NCBI GenBank assembly: GCA_002335865.1
Contig: DDCY01000029.1
Span: 409,547-473,546, forward strand
Origin: Saprospiraceae bacterium UBA1994
Lineage (GTDB): Bacteria > Bacteroidota > Bacteroidia > Chitinophagales > Saprospiraceae
DNA: 64,000 nt
Reading direction: 5' to 3'
The position numbers were made by a program, and so were the translations under genes. Below the pieces are notes generated by a model. It did no database searches, was not told where the DNA came from, and worked only from the letters and a program-made list of their open reading frames with translations. Positions 32,985 to 42,291 of the stretch are shown here, in pieces. How positions within the stretch are numbered: position 1 is the stretch's first letter; every line of letters starts with the position of its first letter.

Positions 32985-35812
32985 GACTCTTTCTTTTGTT
33001 TACGATCGCGATCGCTTTTATAAAATACCCTAAGTAACCAAGCCATGAGTAATCCCATCATCATCATGATCGTTCCTGACCAAAAAATATTGATTCCAGG
33101 AAAAATTTTAGCTTCTAGTAAAAGAAGATCAGATCTTGTTACTTTTTCTGCTACCTCGATAGCCAGCGGAGGTAATTCTGTACTTTGTTGCGCTACTTTA
33201 AAACCGAAAGTCTCATTGATTGGATCTATATTGCTAAATCTAATATGCGTTCCAGTTTGTGGGATGTAATGTTTGATACTCATTGGTATATTACCACGGA
33301 TTACATAGGTTGGTGTCGCAGGATAGGATATTCCATTTCTTGTTACCTTCAGTCTTGCTTCTATTGCTATGTCACCATCTTCTGGTTTGTAGCTAGTTTT
33401 GGCAGGTTTGTTATTGAGTTCTACAAGTTCGATCGTCGTACCATCTACAGTAAATGAACTACCTAGTGTAGTCTTGTATGGGATGTATACAAGATCAGTT
33501 TCGATAGGAAATATCATATTCATAAGAGTATCCGCAGGTCGTACTCTTACTCCGAAGCTTTCTATTTTCTCAGGATATTTATAGACTAATGGTCCACGTA
33601 ATCCAAGAGATGTTTCTACCGTACTATCTTTCTTAGATTCTCGATTATAAAATGATGTAACTAAGGAGACTCCAAAGTCATTGTCTGCAGGGTTGTATTC
33701 TGGATGTGATGGTTCGTAGCTGAGTCGCTCTATCACTATATCATTTTCTAAACCTCTTATAGTATCTCCAACATTAGCATAGTAGGTATTGTAAACTAGT
33801 GTATCTTCCATCTCCTTGAGCTGCTCTTGGCTCATCATTGGAGGCGATAGATTTAGTATGCAGGTAAATATATCTTCATGCCACTTATGCCTAGTATCTG
33901 GATTGAAAGCTGAAATTTTACTGAAGTCATTGGCATAAACCGCGTTGGGTCTGAGATTCCATTCTTCAAGTACATTACGTTCTTCATCTATCTTTTTGAA
34001 ATTGATATCATAGTGACGCATATTGGCGATCAATGTATCACTTTGCCAAGTAATAAAATGGCCTTCAGAATAAAGAGGTTCACCTTTAATGAGTACTATA
34101 GACCTTTTTCTGGATACATCATCCATAGACTCGCCAAAAACAAATGGATTATTAGAAATAAATGATTGATTGAGTCCGCTAGTTATGATACCCAGCATCA
34201 TCGCTCCGAAACCAAAGTGAGCTACCGCTGAACTAGAAAGTCTGATATCATTTTTAGTTTGAGTAAATATGTAATCTACGTTGGCTACCATTGCAAATAA
34301 TCCAAAGAATGTAAGTAGGGTATATTGCCATGCTCCTTTGTATGATATCCAGAAAGTAAGTAGATAAGTAAGCACGGCAGCTATGACAGCGGCTATGAGT
34401 ATGTGCTTTGTAATTCTACTCCATTTACGTTGTTTGCTACCATATCTCAGGTATATAGCTACTGATGATAATATTGATATAAATACAGCAATCCAAAGTT
34501 GGAATTTATTGAAATGCTCGATAGGATCTTCTATTACTCTACCTATATAATCCTCATTAAAGTACGTTGCAATCTTATTGAATACTGGAAGCGAGGTAGA
34601 ACTGATAATGAGGAATCCTCCAAACATTAATACTAGTGAACCTATAAACATCCAGAACTCACGACTCTTAATATTTTCTTCTCTTTCAGGAGCTGGGATA
34701 GATTTGTATCTGTAGATATATAAAAATATCCCTAGCAATAAAAAAAACAATACAAAGAACACTAACTGATATCCCAATCCCATTTCTGTAAACGCGTGGA
34801 CCGATGTCTCACCGAGTACTCCTGATCGAGTCAGATATGTAGAGTATAGAATAAATACAAAAGTTAGTATATAGAACAAATAGGTACTCCTTATTGCATA
34901 ACCTGAATTACGTGCAATGAGATGAGTATGTACACCAGCTACGAGTAACATCCACGGTACTAAAGATGCATTCTCAACAGGATCCCATGCCCAGTATCCT
35001 CCAAAGGATAGAGCTTCGTAAGCCCATATGGCACCCATAAGAATCCCGGTACCCAGTACACCAGCAGAGAACAAAGACCAATTAGTAGCAGGTTTTAGCC
35101 AACCTTTATGGTCTCCAGTCCAAAGCCCCGCAATTGCAAATGCAAATGGAAATGCAGTTGATGCGAATCCCAAAAAGAGCATTGGAGGATGTATAGTCAT
35201 CCAATAATTTTGTAACAGTGGGTTGAGTCCATTTCCAGTAATCAGACTTGTATAATCTGCATTCATGAACAATGGAAGCTCCAATACATTTCTGAGGAGT
35301 AGAGTAGGGTTAGCTCCGATCTTAAAGACAGTATCACCAAAATCTACATATAATCCAAGGAGCATTGAGAATATTACGGCATTGATCAATACAACTACAG
35401 CCAACACTGGAGATTCCCATTTGTAATCTCTACGCCAAACGAACATACCCAAGACTGCATGCCATATCATCCATAGCATAAAGCTCCCTTCTTGACCTTC
35501 CCAAAATGCAGATAAGATATATCGCATTGGCAAATCATCAGAAACATGGGCTTGAACGTATTGATACTCGTAGTAATACTGAGACATCGCATAGAGTATG
35601 ACACCAAAAAGACTGAAGACACATACGCTGTGTACCATCCAACCAATTCGACCTAATGTACGCCAGCCATCAGAGGGTTCGGTACCTCGTGTTTGCGTGC
35701 ATCTGTAATATGTAAATGCCGTAAATAGAGAGGCCACAAAACCCATTATTATGGACAAGTGACCGACAGTGCCTACCCAAAGATGTTCTCCTAAATATTC
35801 TATTTCATTCAT
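32981..35812 (-). CDS. ccmF: Cytochrome c haem lyase, CcmF/CcsA type
   Basis: This 943-aa membrane protein attaches haem from CcmE to apocytochromes c at the periplasmic face. It has about 15 membrane helices and the haem-handling features of CcmF: WEGQEGSFMLW, MTIHPPMLFLGF, the Trp-rich region GGYWAWDPVENASLVPW, and YLTRSGVLGETSVHAF. Conserved His residues occur at ATNW-adjacent and VHTHLIARN positions. A long soluble periplasmic segment precedes a last membrane helix (IFWSGTIMMMMGLLMAWLL) and a basic tail. It lies 21 bp after ccmE in one operon. ccmA-D are not in the window. Confidence 0.93.
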   Translation of the reverse strand: MNEIEYLGEHLWVGTVGHLSIIMGFVASLFTAFTYYRCTQTRGTEPSDGWRTLGRIGWMVHSVCVFSLFGVILYAMSQYYYEYQYVQAHVSDDLPMRYILSAFWEGQEGSFMLWMIWHAVLGMFVWRRDYKWESPVLAVVVLINAVIFSMLLGLYVDFGDTVFKIGANPTLLLRNVLELPLFMNADYTSLITGNGLNPLLQNYWMTIHPPMLFLGFASTAFPFAFAIAGLWTGDHKGWLKPATNWSLFSAGVLGTGILMGAIWAYEALSFGGYWAWDPVENASLVPWMLLVAGVHTHLIARNSGYAIRSTYLFYILTFVFILYSTYLTRSGVLGETSVHAFTEMGLGYQLVFFVLFFLLLGIFLYIYRYKSIPAPEREENIKSREFWMFIGSLVLMFGGFLIISSTSLPVFNKIATYFNEDYIGRVIEDPIEHFNKFQLWIAVFISILSSVAIYLRYGSKQRKWSRITKHILIAAVIAAVLTYLLTFWISYKGAWQYTLLTFFGLFAMVANVDYIFTQTKNDIRLSSSAVAHFGFGAMMLGIITSGLNQSFISNNPFVFGESMDDVSRKRSIVLIKGEPLYSEGHFITWQSDTLIANMRHYDINFKKIDEERNVLEEWNLRPNAVYANDFSKISAFNPDTRHKWHEDIFTCILNLSPPMMSQEQLKEMEDTLVYNTYYANVGDTIRGLENDIVIERLSYEPSHPEYNPADNDFGVSLVTSFYNRESKKDSTVETSLGLRGPLVYKYPEKIESFGVRVRPADTLMNMIFPIETDLVYIPYKTTLGSSFTVDGTTIELVELNNKPAKTSYKPEDGDIAIEARLKVTRNGISYPATPTYVIRGNIPMSIKHYIPQTGTHIRFSNIDPINETFGFKVAQQSTELPPLAIEVAEKVTRSDLLLLEAKIFPGINIFWSGTIMMMMGLLMAWLLRVFYKSDRDRKQKKES

Positions 35813-35833
35813 AGGCTAGACTACGGCTCAGGA

Positions 35834-36220
35834 TTATTTCCTCAGTGCGATTTCTTCTTCTTTATATTTGGATGGACATTTCATCAGTATCTCATCAGCT
35901 ACAAAAACGTCATTTTCCATGGCACCTGTAAGTACAATTTGTTCAGATCTTTCAAAATCTTGAGGCTTTGGCTTTTGGAGTATCACTTTGTTCGACACAC
36001 CATCACTATCACTCATATGGAATACAAATCTATCTGCATCGACTGTTGGATCGTATTCCATAGTTTTGTTTTTATCTAAGGTACCCGCAATCTTTACTCT
36101 ACTCTGAGAGGTAATAGCAGTTCCGAAAGTAGCATAAGTACTTACATCTGCACTTGCAGAGATAAATATACCTATAGAAACTAGGATCAGCACCAATGCA
36201 ATTATATATGAGCTTTTCAT
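35834..36220 (-). CDS. ccmE: Cytochrome c maturation haem chaperone CcmE, CxxxY variant
   Basis: CcmE carries haem covalently to CcmF. The 128-aa protein has an N-terminal membrane anchor (residues about 5-22) and an OB-fold domain (VKIAGTLDKNKTMEYD, VLTGAMENDVFVADEILMKCPSKY). The haem-binding site reads Cys115-P-S-K-Tyr119, so it belongs to the CxxxY group known from Desulfovibrio and archaea rather than the HxxxY group of E. coli. It leads the operon with ccmF and the DUF2520 gene, with a promoter box at 36271. Confidence 0.92.
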   Translation of the reverse strand: MKSSYIIALVLILVSIGIFISASADVSTYATFGTAITSQSRVKIAGTLDKNKTMEYDPTVDADRFVFHMSDSDGVSNKVILQKPKPQDFERSEQIVLTGAMENDVFVADEILMKCPSKYKEEEIALRK

Positions 36221-36270
36221 GTGATTGAGTTATTATTTGGGTAAACTACTACTCTTACATATTAGTAACG

Positions 36271-36278
36271 CAAATTTA
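36271..36278 (-). promoter_or_regulatory. TAnnTTTG promoter -7 box for the ccmE-ccmF operon
   Basis: The minus strand reads TAAATTTG, an exact consensus match about 50 bp before the ccmE start. Confidence 0.6.
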
Positions 36279-36370
36279 CGTAGATGGTTATTGGCAATGT
36301 AGTGAATACGAAGATTCCTTTCTAAAATGACTTAATGGCTACATATGTATCATAGAGCAAGTTTTCGGTT

Positions 36371-36952
36371 TTACTTCATAACTCCTTCGCCTACTTTTTC
36401 GCCGTTCTTATAAGAATATTCTAGCGTTACTCCTCCTTCTTCGTTGTAGTATTTCATAGGACCGTCCATCACACCATTTTTATAATTGATACTCCTTTGT
36501 AGTTTTCCATTGTTGTAAAATTCTTTATATATACCATCCATCATACCATTGGTGAAGTTCACTTCCTTTGTAGCTCTACCGAATTTGTAATCACCATAAA
36601 TACCATGAGGTACACCTTCTAAGAAATATTGTTTCCTAGTAATCTGTCCTCGATTGTTCATTTCTATCGAAGGACCATTTATCTTTCCATCCATATAACT
36701 GGTAATGCCTATTAGATTTCCTTCTTTGTCATATTTAAGCCATGTACCTTCTTTTGATTCGTCCTTGGCAAAACCTTCTTCTAAGATTCCACCTTCAGTG
36801 TGATTGCTAGTGAGTTTATCATAGTTACCTTGATTTACTCTAGTATAACCTTCAATACTTCCATTCGCAGCAGGAGTATTCACATTACCTTTATTGCATG
36901 AAACAAGGGCGGCGAGGCCTAATAATACAACTGCTAAGTGTAAGTTTTTCAT
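36371..36952 (-). CDS. MORN-like (YwqK-type) repeat lipoprotein
   Basis: I start at ATG 36952 (193 aa), because this gives a lipoprotein signal with lipobox LVSC-N. The 10-codon longer reading would start inside the promoter box at 36980-36987. The mature part has about six MORN-type repeats of 20-24 residues: (G.)..Y...G.L......Y.(N/D)G...G, for example FLEGVPHGIYGDYKFG and YNNGKLQRSINYKNGVMDG. Such repeats occur in YwqK-like proteins, sometimes as antitoxins in toxin systems; no toxin gene lies next to it. The lipoprotein is probably anchored facing the periplasm or cell surface. Function unknown. Confidence 0.85.
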   Translation of the reverse strand: MKNLHLAVVLLGLAALVSCNKGNVNTPAANGSIEGYTRVNQGNYDKLTSNHTEGGILEEGFAKDESKEGTWLKYDKEGNLIGITSYMDGKINGPSIEMNNRGQITRKQYFLEGVPHGIYGDYKFGRATKEVNFTNGMMDGIYKEFYNNGKLQRSINYKNGVMDGPMKYYNEEGGVTLEYSYKNGEKVGEGVMK

Positions 36953-36979
36953 ATTATTTGATAATTTAAAATGACACCA

Positions 36980-36987
36980 CAAATCTA
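36980..36987 (-). promoter_or_regulatory. TAnnTTTG promoter -7 box for the MORN lipoprotein gene
   Basis: The minus strand reads TAGATTTG. It lies 27 bp before ATG 36952 and overlaps the alternative start at 36982, which it argues against. Confidence 0.6.
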
Positions 36988-37229
36988 AGCAAGTAGAGAC
37001 AAATTAGTTGCTTAGTCAAAATAAAAATACATATATGGTAACTTAAGTTGTTTTTTATGCTTAGAAATAGCACTTTCTGACTTTGATCAAAGTCATTTCA
37101 TACTTATGTTTTGTTAATTTTTATTTTTTATTACTATAAATCCAACCCAATACTCAGATTTGATTTTAAACATTGGTAGAAATATCAAGAGTAACAGTAT
37201 TTCATATATTAATAATGTTTAATATATAT

Positions 37230-37237
37230 TATATTTG
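37230..37237 (+). promoter_or_regulatory. TAnnTTTG promoter -7 box directly before polX
   Basis: TATATTTG ends 6 bp before ATG 37244, so transcription should start at or next to the start codon (leaderless mRNA). The TTG at 37235 lies inside this box and is not a plausible start. Confidence 0.6.
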
Positions 37238-37243
37238 CGTCCA

Positions 37244-38875
37244 ATGAATAATAAGGAAATAGCAAGAAAATTTAATTTGTTGGGGAAGGTCATGGAATTA
37301 CATGATGAAAATCCTTTTAAAGTAAGATCATATACATCAGCTTATGCTTCACTGCGCAAGGTGTCGTCACCTTTGATAGAGATGTCTGAGGAAGAGTTAA
37401 GTGAAATCAAAGGAGTAGGAAAAGCAATTGTTGGAAAGATTGTCGAACTGAGGGATAGCGGTAGTATGGTAACTTTACAGAGGTATGTAGATATCACGCC
37501 TCCAGGTATTTTAGAGATGCTCCAAATCAGAGGCTTTGGACCAAAAAAGGTGAAAGTGATTTGGAATCAGCTCAATATTATAACGCCTGGGGAGCTACTT
37601 ATGGCTTGCCAAGAGAATAGGTTGATAGAGCTGAAGGGATTTGGAATGAAAACTCAGAAAGCCTTACAAGAACAATTAGAGTTCTATTTTGCTTCTCGTG
37701 GTCAAGTTCATTATGCATATGTTATTGATGAAGCTAATGAACTTCTAGTATTGCTAAAGGATAGGTTTTCACAAAGCCTAGTCGAACTTACAGGTGAGAT
37801 TAGACGTAAGATGCCAATAGTCAATGCCATAGAGATATTGACAACGGCTAGCGAGGAAGAGATGGAAGCGTTCATATTGGAATTGGCAGAAGAAATCCCA
37901 GAGTTACTGAGTTACAAAGGTTATGCGGTAGAAATTACTCAAGTAGAAGAGGCGTATTTCGGTATGGAGCAATTTGAAAAATCAGCATCGAAAGAATTTT
38001 TAGAAGCAGCAGATATAGAATATGAAGCATATGAAGAAGAAGAGTCTATATTCTTAGAATGGGATATGGCTTTTGTCGATCCAGAGTATCGTGAATCGGC
38101 CATGGCTATTGATCAAGCAAAATATGGAATGCTACCAGATCTCATTACGAATGAAGATATGCTTGGTGTAGTTCATAATCATAGTACATATAGTGATGGG
38201 TTGCATACACTCAAAGAGATGTCAGATTACACACGTGATAATGGATTTCAGTATTTAGTAATGTCTGACCATAGCAAAGCGGCGTTCTATGCAGATGGTC
38301 TCAAAGAAGATCAGGTAGAAGCTCAATGGGCTGATATAGATCAGATAAATGCTTCTTATGATGATGGATTCAGAGTGTACAAAGGGATAGAAGCAGATAT
38401 TCTGAATGATGGATCAATGGATTATGGCAATGACTTTCTTAGTCAGTTTGAGGTAGTTGTAGCATCGATTCACTCTCAGCTCAATATGGATATGGAAAAA
38501 GCCAATCGAAGGTTGATTAAAGCGATAGAAAATCCGCATACCCATATATTAGGTCATATGACGGGTAGACTGTTATTAAGTAGAGCTGGATATCCGATAG
38601 ATCATGAGTTGATAATAGATGCTTGCGCAGCCAATGGGATGATTATAGAGCTCAACGCAAATCCGCAAAGATTGGATATGGACTGGACATGGATACCATC
38701 TGCCTTAGAGAAAGGAGTAATGATCTCTATCAATCCTGATGCTCACGTACGAGAGTCCATTCATTATATGCAATTTGGTGTGCATGTGGCTAGGAAAGCC
38801 GGATTGACCAAAGAACAGTGTCTTAACTCCAAAAATGCGGATGATTTTGCAAGATGGGTAGCCTCATTAAGATAG
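37244..38875 (+). CDS. polX: PolX-type HhH-Pol beta-PHP protein with degenerate polymerase site
   Basis: The 543-aa protein follows the bacterial PolX plan: N-terminal Pol beta 8-kDa-like domain with three helix-hairpin-helix motifs (residues about 55-66, 95-106, 130-141), a palm region, and a C-terminal PHP domain (311-543). PHP metal residues are intact: HNHSTYSDG, SDHS, GIEADIL, ASIHS, HILGH, ELNANP and NPDAH. The palm site is not: the family pattern G(S)xRR.....D(I/L)D reads GEIRRKMPIVNAIEIL (about 184-199), with neither Asp of the DxD pair. It is therefore likely a DNA-repair 3'-5' exonuclease or AP-type nuclease rather than a polymerase. Start chosen from the promoter position. Confidence 0.88.
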   Translation: MNNKEIARKFNLLGKVMELHDENPFKVRSYTSAYASLRKVSSPLIEMSEEELSEIKGVGKAIVGKIVELRDSGSMVTLQRYVDITPPGILEMLQIRGFGPKKVKVIWNQLNIITPGELLMACQENRLIELKGFGMKTQKALQEQLEFYFASRGQVHYAYVIDEANELLVLLKDRFSQSLVELTGEIRRKMPIVNAIEILTTASEEEMEAFILELAEEIPELLSYKGYAVEITQVEEAYFGMEQFEKSASKEFLEAADIEYEAYEEEESIFLEWDMAFVDPEYRESAMAIDQAKYGMLPDLITNEDMLGVVHNHSTYSDGLHTLKEMSDYTRDNGFQYLVMSDHSKAAFYADGLKEDQVEAQWADIDQINASYDDGFRVYKGIEADILNDGSMDYGNDFLSQFEVVVASIHSQLNMDMEKANRRLIKAIENPHTHILGHMTGRLLLSRAGYPIDHELIIDACAANGMIIELNANPQRLDMDWTWIPSALEKGVMISINPDAHVRESIHYMQFGVHVARKAGLTKEQCLNSKNADDFARWVASLR

Positions 38876-39067
38876 TATGTAAAGGATAATGGTGCAATTT
38901 GGTAATTGATAGTAAAGGAGTTATAAAATATGTGTAAACGCATGTTAACGCTCTGTTAAGCACCTAATATATCTAGAAAGAGGGTAGTTTATAGCATACT
39001 TTTGAAGGGTCGCTACTTGAATTCATTTAAATTAGAATGGAATCTTAAATTATTAAAAGCGGAATAT

Positions 39068-39075
39068 TATCTTTG
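39068..39075 (+). promoter_or_regulatory. TAnnTTTG promoter -7 box for the DUF1573 lipoprotein
   Basis: TATCTTTG is an exact match 52 bp before the start at 39128. Confidence 0.6.
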
Positions 39076-39127
39076 CATTCTTTAAAAAAAATTTGAAATT
39101 TGTTAATTAATTAAATCTATTTATACC

Positions 39128-39664
39128 ATGAAGAAGTTTAAATTATTCGCAATGTTATTTATGATGGTTGCATTCGCATTTACATCTTGTAAAAATGAAG
39201 GAACAGCTGCCACGGATGACACGAGAGAATCACTAGCAACTACAAGTACTACAGAAGAAACAACTGGTAGCCTCTCAAACAAGCCTGCGGCTACACCTGC
39301 TGCACCAGTAGGACCGCTTACATCATTAGAGTTTACAGAATCTGTATTTGATTTTGGTGAAGTAATGGAAGGTGAGAAAGTTGTTCACAATTATACATTT
39401 ACGAACACAGGAAAAGAACCATTAATCATCTCTAACGCTAAAGGTAGCTGTGGATGTACTGTTCCATCTTGGCCAAGAGAGCCTATTCCTCCAGGAGAGT
39501 CTGGTGATATCAAAGTACAGTTTGATTCTAAAGGTAAAGGTAAAGTAGGTGGTAACAACCAGTCTAAGAGAGTAACTCTTACTGCTAATACTGATCCAGC
39601 TCAAACTTTCCTTACTATTAAAGGAAAAGTAAATAAAGAAGAAGTTGCTGCACCAGCTCAATAA
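39128..39664 (+). CDS. DUF1573 lipoprotein
   Basis: This 178-aa protein has a lipoprotein signal (lipobox FTSC-K, Cys about 21), a Thr/Ala-rich linker and a DUF1573 Ig-like domain: FDFGEVMEGEKVVHNYTFTN, GKEPLIIS, SCGCTVP, PPGESGDIKVQFDS, and the final strand TFLTIKGKV. DUF1573 (ASH/MSP-like beta-sandwich) proteins are abundant in Bacteroidota and of unknown exact role, probably periplasmic or surface exposed. It has its own promoter box and terminator, so it is monocistronic. In many relatives a DUF1573 gene stands between nusB and yajC; that link is broken here. Confidence 0.92.
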   Translation: MKKFKLFAMLFMMVAFAFTSCKNEGTAATDDTRESLATTSTTEETTGSLSNKPAATPAAPVGPLTSLEFTESVFDFGEVMEGEKVVHNYTFTNTGKEPLIISNAKGSCGCTVPSWPREPIPPGESGDIKVQFDSKGKGKVGGNNQSKRVTLTANTDPAQTFLTIKGKVNKEEVAAPAQ

Positions 39665-39717
39665 GCCATAGCGACTATTAATACGGATGATTAACCATCG
39701 ATATCAAGACAAAGAAG

Positions 39718-39750
39718 ACCGTTCCATGGATTTGGGGCGGTTTTTTTTTT
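39718..39750 (+). terminator. Rho-independent terminator after the DUF1573 gene
   Basis: An 8-bp stem (39718-39725 with 39734-39741, two G-U pairs) is followed by a run of ten Ts. Confidence 0.85.
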
Positions 39751-39893
39751 GGTTGAGACGAGCACAATATTTCAATGGATACTTTTCTTTTGTAGCAGTA
39801 AAGTCGTAGTAGTATGTTTTTTAATAAACGATATAGTCATTCAATAAGTAATTTTGAATAACTTTCTTACCAATGCATTGTTAATTTCAGCAT

Positions 39894-40757
39894 ATGAAAG
39901 AATACCTCAGTTTAGTTAAGTTTTCTCATACGATATTTGCGTTGCCTTTTGCTCTAGTAGGCTATTTTTTGGCTATTAGTCTTCCAAGGTATGACTTCCA
40001 ATGGAAGACCTTTGTATTAATGCTACTATGCATGGTATTTGCGCGTAATTCGGCTATGGCTTTCAATAGATACATAGATAGGGATATAGATGTTAAGAAT
40101 CCAAGGACTGCCGTAAGAGAAATCCCTGCGGGAATTCTGAGTGCTCAGGCAGTGTTAGTATTCGTGATTGTCAATGTGTTAGCCTTTATTATTACTACGT
40201 ATTTTATCAATTCGATTTGCTTTTATCTTAGTCCAATAGCTATTGCTGTAGTCTTATTCTATAGTTATACCAAGAGATTTACATTTCTCTGTCATTTGGT
40301 ATTAGGTCTAGGACTTTCATTGGCGCCTGTAGGGGCATATTTGGCTGTTACTGGTACATTTGATTGGATTCCTATTATTTATGGGATGACTGTGATGTTT
40401 TGGGTAGCAGGATTTGATATTATTTATGCTTTGCAAGATATTGATTTTGATCTTTCATTAGGACTTAATTCTACACCAGCCAAACTTGGAAAGAAATGGG
40501 CTTTGGTGTTGTCGTATGTATTTCATGTCATTTGCTCAGTTCTTATGATATTAGCCGCGTATTCAGTTACTATTAATTACCTTGATACGGGCTGGATGGT
40601 TTGGATGGGGACTACTATTTTTATTTCTCTATTAATCTATCAGCATAGTATAGTAAGTGTCAACGATCTCAATAGAGTCAACCTTTCTTTCTTTACGACC
40701 AATGGAATTGCTAGCGTCGTATTCGGTAGCCTGCTTATCCTGGATTTGATTTTATGA
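39894..40757 (+). CDS. mqnP: UbiA-family polyprenyltransferase (MqnP-like)
   Basis: UbiA enzymes transfer a polyprenyl chain to an aromatic acceptor in the membrane. The 287-aa sequence has eight to nine membrane helices and both Asp-rich motifs: NRYIDRDIDVKNPRT (residues about 57-71) and ALQDIDFD (about 178-185). KFSHTIFALPFA at the N-terminus fits the UbiA-other group used in futalosine menaquinone synthesis (MqnP). Bacteroidota lack ubiquinone, so a menaquinone role is most likely; MenA is less similar. Transcribed alone. Confidence 0.85.
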   Translation: MKEYLSLVKFSHTIFALPFALVGYFLAISLPRYDFQWKTFVLMLLCMVFARNSAMAFNRYIDRDIDVKNPRTAVREIPAGILSAQAVLVFVIVNVLAFIITTYFINSICFYLSPIAIAVVLFYSYTKRFTFLCHLVLGLGLSLAPVGAYLAVTGTFDWIPIIYGMTVMFWVAGFDIIYALQDIDFDLSLGLNSTPAKLGKKWALVLSYVFHVICSVLMILAAYSVTINYLDTGWMVWMGTTIFISLLIYQHSIVSVNDLNRVNLSFFTTNGIASVVFGSLLILDLIL

Positions 40758-41007
40758 ATACTCATAATTTTGAGTAGGGCTTATCTAGAGTAAAGACTTA
40801 ACTACTTATCGTTTGTAAACGACTCCCCAAAATCGTATAACATTTGAAAAGATTAGTAGCCAGTATTATGTTTGATTAACTGATTTGATTAAAACCACAT
40901 TAATATTTACATTTTTTATTTCGGAAATAATTTAACAACCATTTCTAAAGTATTAGTCTAATTTACTAAATAGTGTTGGGGGTAAAGGATCGTACATTAG
41001 AAAAGTA

Positions 41008-41598
41008 CTAAATGATTTTTTTTGTCAAACTAGTTAACAATTTAATCACAGCTCTAGATCTATGACTCATAGTCATCTTCACTTCGTCTCCAAGATCTGC
41101 AAATGAATCATTATATCCCTCTGGAATAAAGATAGGATCATATCCAAATCCACGTTTGCCAGATTGCTCTGTGGCAATACGACCTTTTACGATTCCTTCG
41201 TGTTGTGTCTCTTTACCTTGGTAGACATGTGATATGATTGTACGGAACTGACCAGATCGATTTACTGTATCTGATAGTTTAGATAATACTTTATTCATGT
41301 TCCGTTGTGCATCCTTCTTAGGTCCTCCATATCTAGCGGTGATGACTCCTGGTGCTCCATCTAGTGCATCTATTTCAAGTCCGGTATCCTCGGATATAAT
41401 ATGATAGTTAGGGTATCTCTCCGCTAAGAATTTCGATTTGATAGTAGCATTTTCTTCTAGCGTTGCTCCAGTTTCTGGTATATCGTAGTCTATCCCTAGA
41501 TCTTTAAGTGAGATGATCTCATAAGGTAGATGTGCAAGTACTTGACGTATTTCTTTTAGCTTATGTGCGTTTCCGGTGGCGAATAGTATTTTTTGCAT
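41008..41598 (-). CDS. rdgB: XTP/dITP diphosphatase (RdgB/HAM1)
   Basis: This enzyme removes deaminated purine nucleotides (dITP, XTP) from the pool as monophosphates. The 196-aa protein has FATGNAHKLKEI (family T.N..K), SEDTGLEIDALDGAPGVITARY (metal-binding Glu/Asp) and KRGFGYDPIFIPEGYNDSFA plus MSHRSRA near the end. Full length and all motifs present. It ends convergent to mqnP. Confidence 0.95.
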   Translation of the reverse strand: MQKILFATGNAHKLKEIRQVLAHLPYEIISLKDLGIDYDIPETGATLEENATIKSKFLAERYPNYHIISEDTGLEIDALDGAPGVITARYGGPKKDAQRNMNKVLSKLSDTVNRSGQFRTIISHVYQGKETQHEGIVKGRIATEQSGKRGFGYDPIFIPEGYNDSFADLGDEVKMTMSHRSRAVIKLLTSLTKKII

Positions 41599-41766
41599 TT
41601 TGTTGGGATATTACTTGGAGCATCTTATTTTTAGGATGCTGGAATCTTTTGATATATAATTAAATTTATATGAAAAATAAGGATGTTGAGTTCTTTGGGC
41701 AGCATCTTAGGAGCAACAACTTTTTACCTCAAAAGCTTAATAGCTTAAAATTGTAACATTTCTTTT

Positions 41767-42192
41767 CTACAGAGTCTGTAATGTATTCCAAAGCTTTATT
41801 TTTTTCTGCTTATCACTATTGAGGCTGCTTATTTTATGAGAAAAGACCAATTTAAGTGCTTCCATCTCTATGAGACGATATGCGCTTGGGTTTATTTGTA
41901 ACCCTATGTCTTTGGGTGATATTCCAAAACTGATGACTTTTTGGATAGCATACTGACGAACATATGAATTGATAGATATAAATTGAGCATCCCCTAAGAC
42001 TAGCATGCAACTATCTTCTAGGTTATATTTGATGGCATTGAGTATCTGACTTAGCGTTTTACGACTTTCTGGTGTAAGATCTACATCTCTAGATATAATC
42101 AGTAGTTGATTTTTGCAAGCACCTTCTTTCTTGATTACCTCTTGAGCAACAATATTATCTCGTTCAATTTTGTATATCGTGGTATTTAACAT
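41767..42192 (-). CDS. Unknown 141-aa protein, weakly like DNA polymerase III psi-type proteins
   Basis: The protein has an alternating beta/alpha pattern: LLIISRDVD, then CMLVLGDAQ, KVISFGISPKDIGL, and a C-terminal segment (MEALKLVFSHKISSLNSDKQKKIKLWNTLQ). That ending resembles the R.L..S.SL..L..D...K..LW..LK tail of small Bacteroidota proteins related to the psi (HolD) fold. I hold this only as a guess from pattern memory. No signal peptide. It has its own promoter box at 42263, back to back with that of ilvE. Confidence 0.6.
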   Translation of the reverse strand: MLNTTIYKIERDNIVAQEVIKKEGACKNQLLIISRDVDLTPESRKTLSQILNAIKYNLEDSCMLVLGDAQFISINSYVRQYAIQKVISFGISPKDIGLQINPSAYRLIEMEALKLVFSHKISSLNSDKQKKIKLWNTLQTL

Positions 42193-42262
42193 TGCTTTTG
42201 TTCTGTATTTGAGTGGATTTCAAAACAAAATGTTTTGAATATTAATATTTGTTAATTTTTAC

Positions 42263-42270
42263 CAAATTTA
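42263..42270 (-). promoter_or_regulatory. TAnnTTTG promoter -7 box for the 141-aa gene
   Basis: The minus strand reads TAAATTTG, exact consensus, 70 bp before the start at 42192. Confidence 0.55.
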
Positions 42271-42283
42271 TGTGCATTATTAT

Positions 42284-42291
42284 TAAATTTG
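42284..42291 (+). promoter_or_regulatory. TAnnTTTG promoter -7 box for ilvE
   Basis: TAAATTTG is exact consensus. It is only 13 bp from the opposing box at 42263-42270, so the two divergent promoters overlap. Confidence 0.55.

Noticed and set aside
36371..36982. MORN-like lipoprotein as an antitoxin of a toxin-antitoxin pair
   Set aside because: No toxin-like ORF lies adjacent, and it has a lipoprotein signal, so a cytoplasmic antitoxin role is unlikely.
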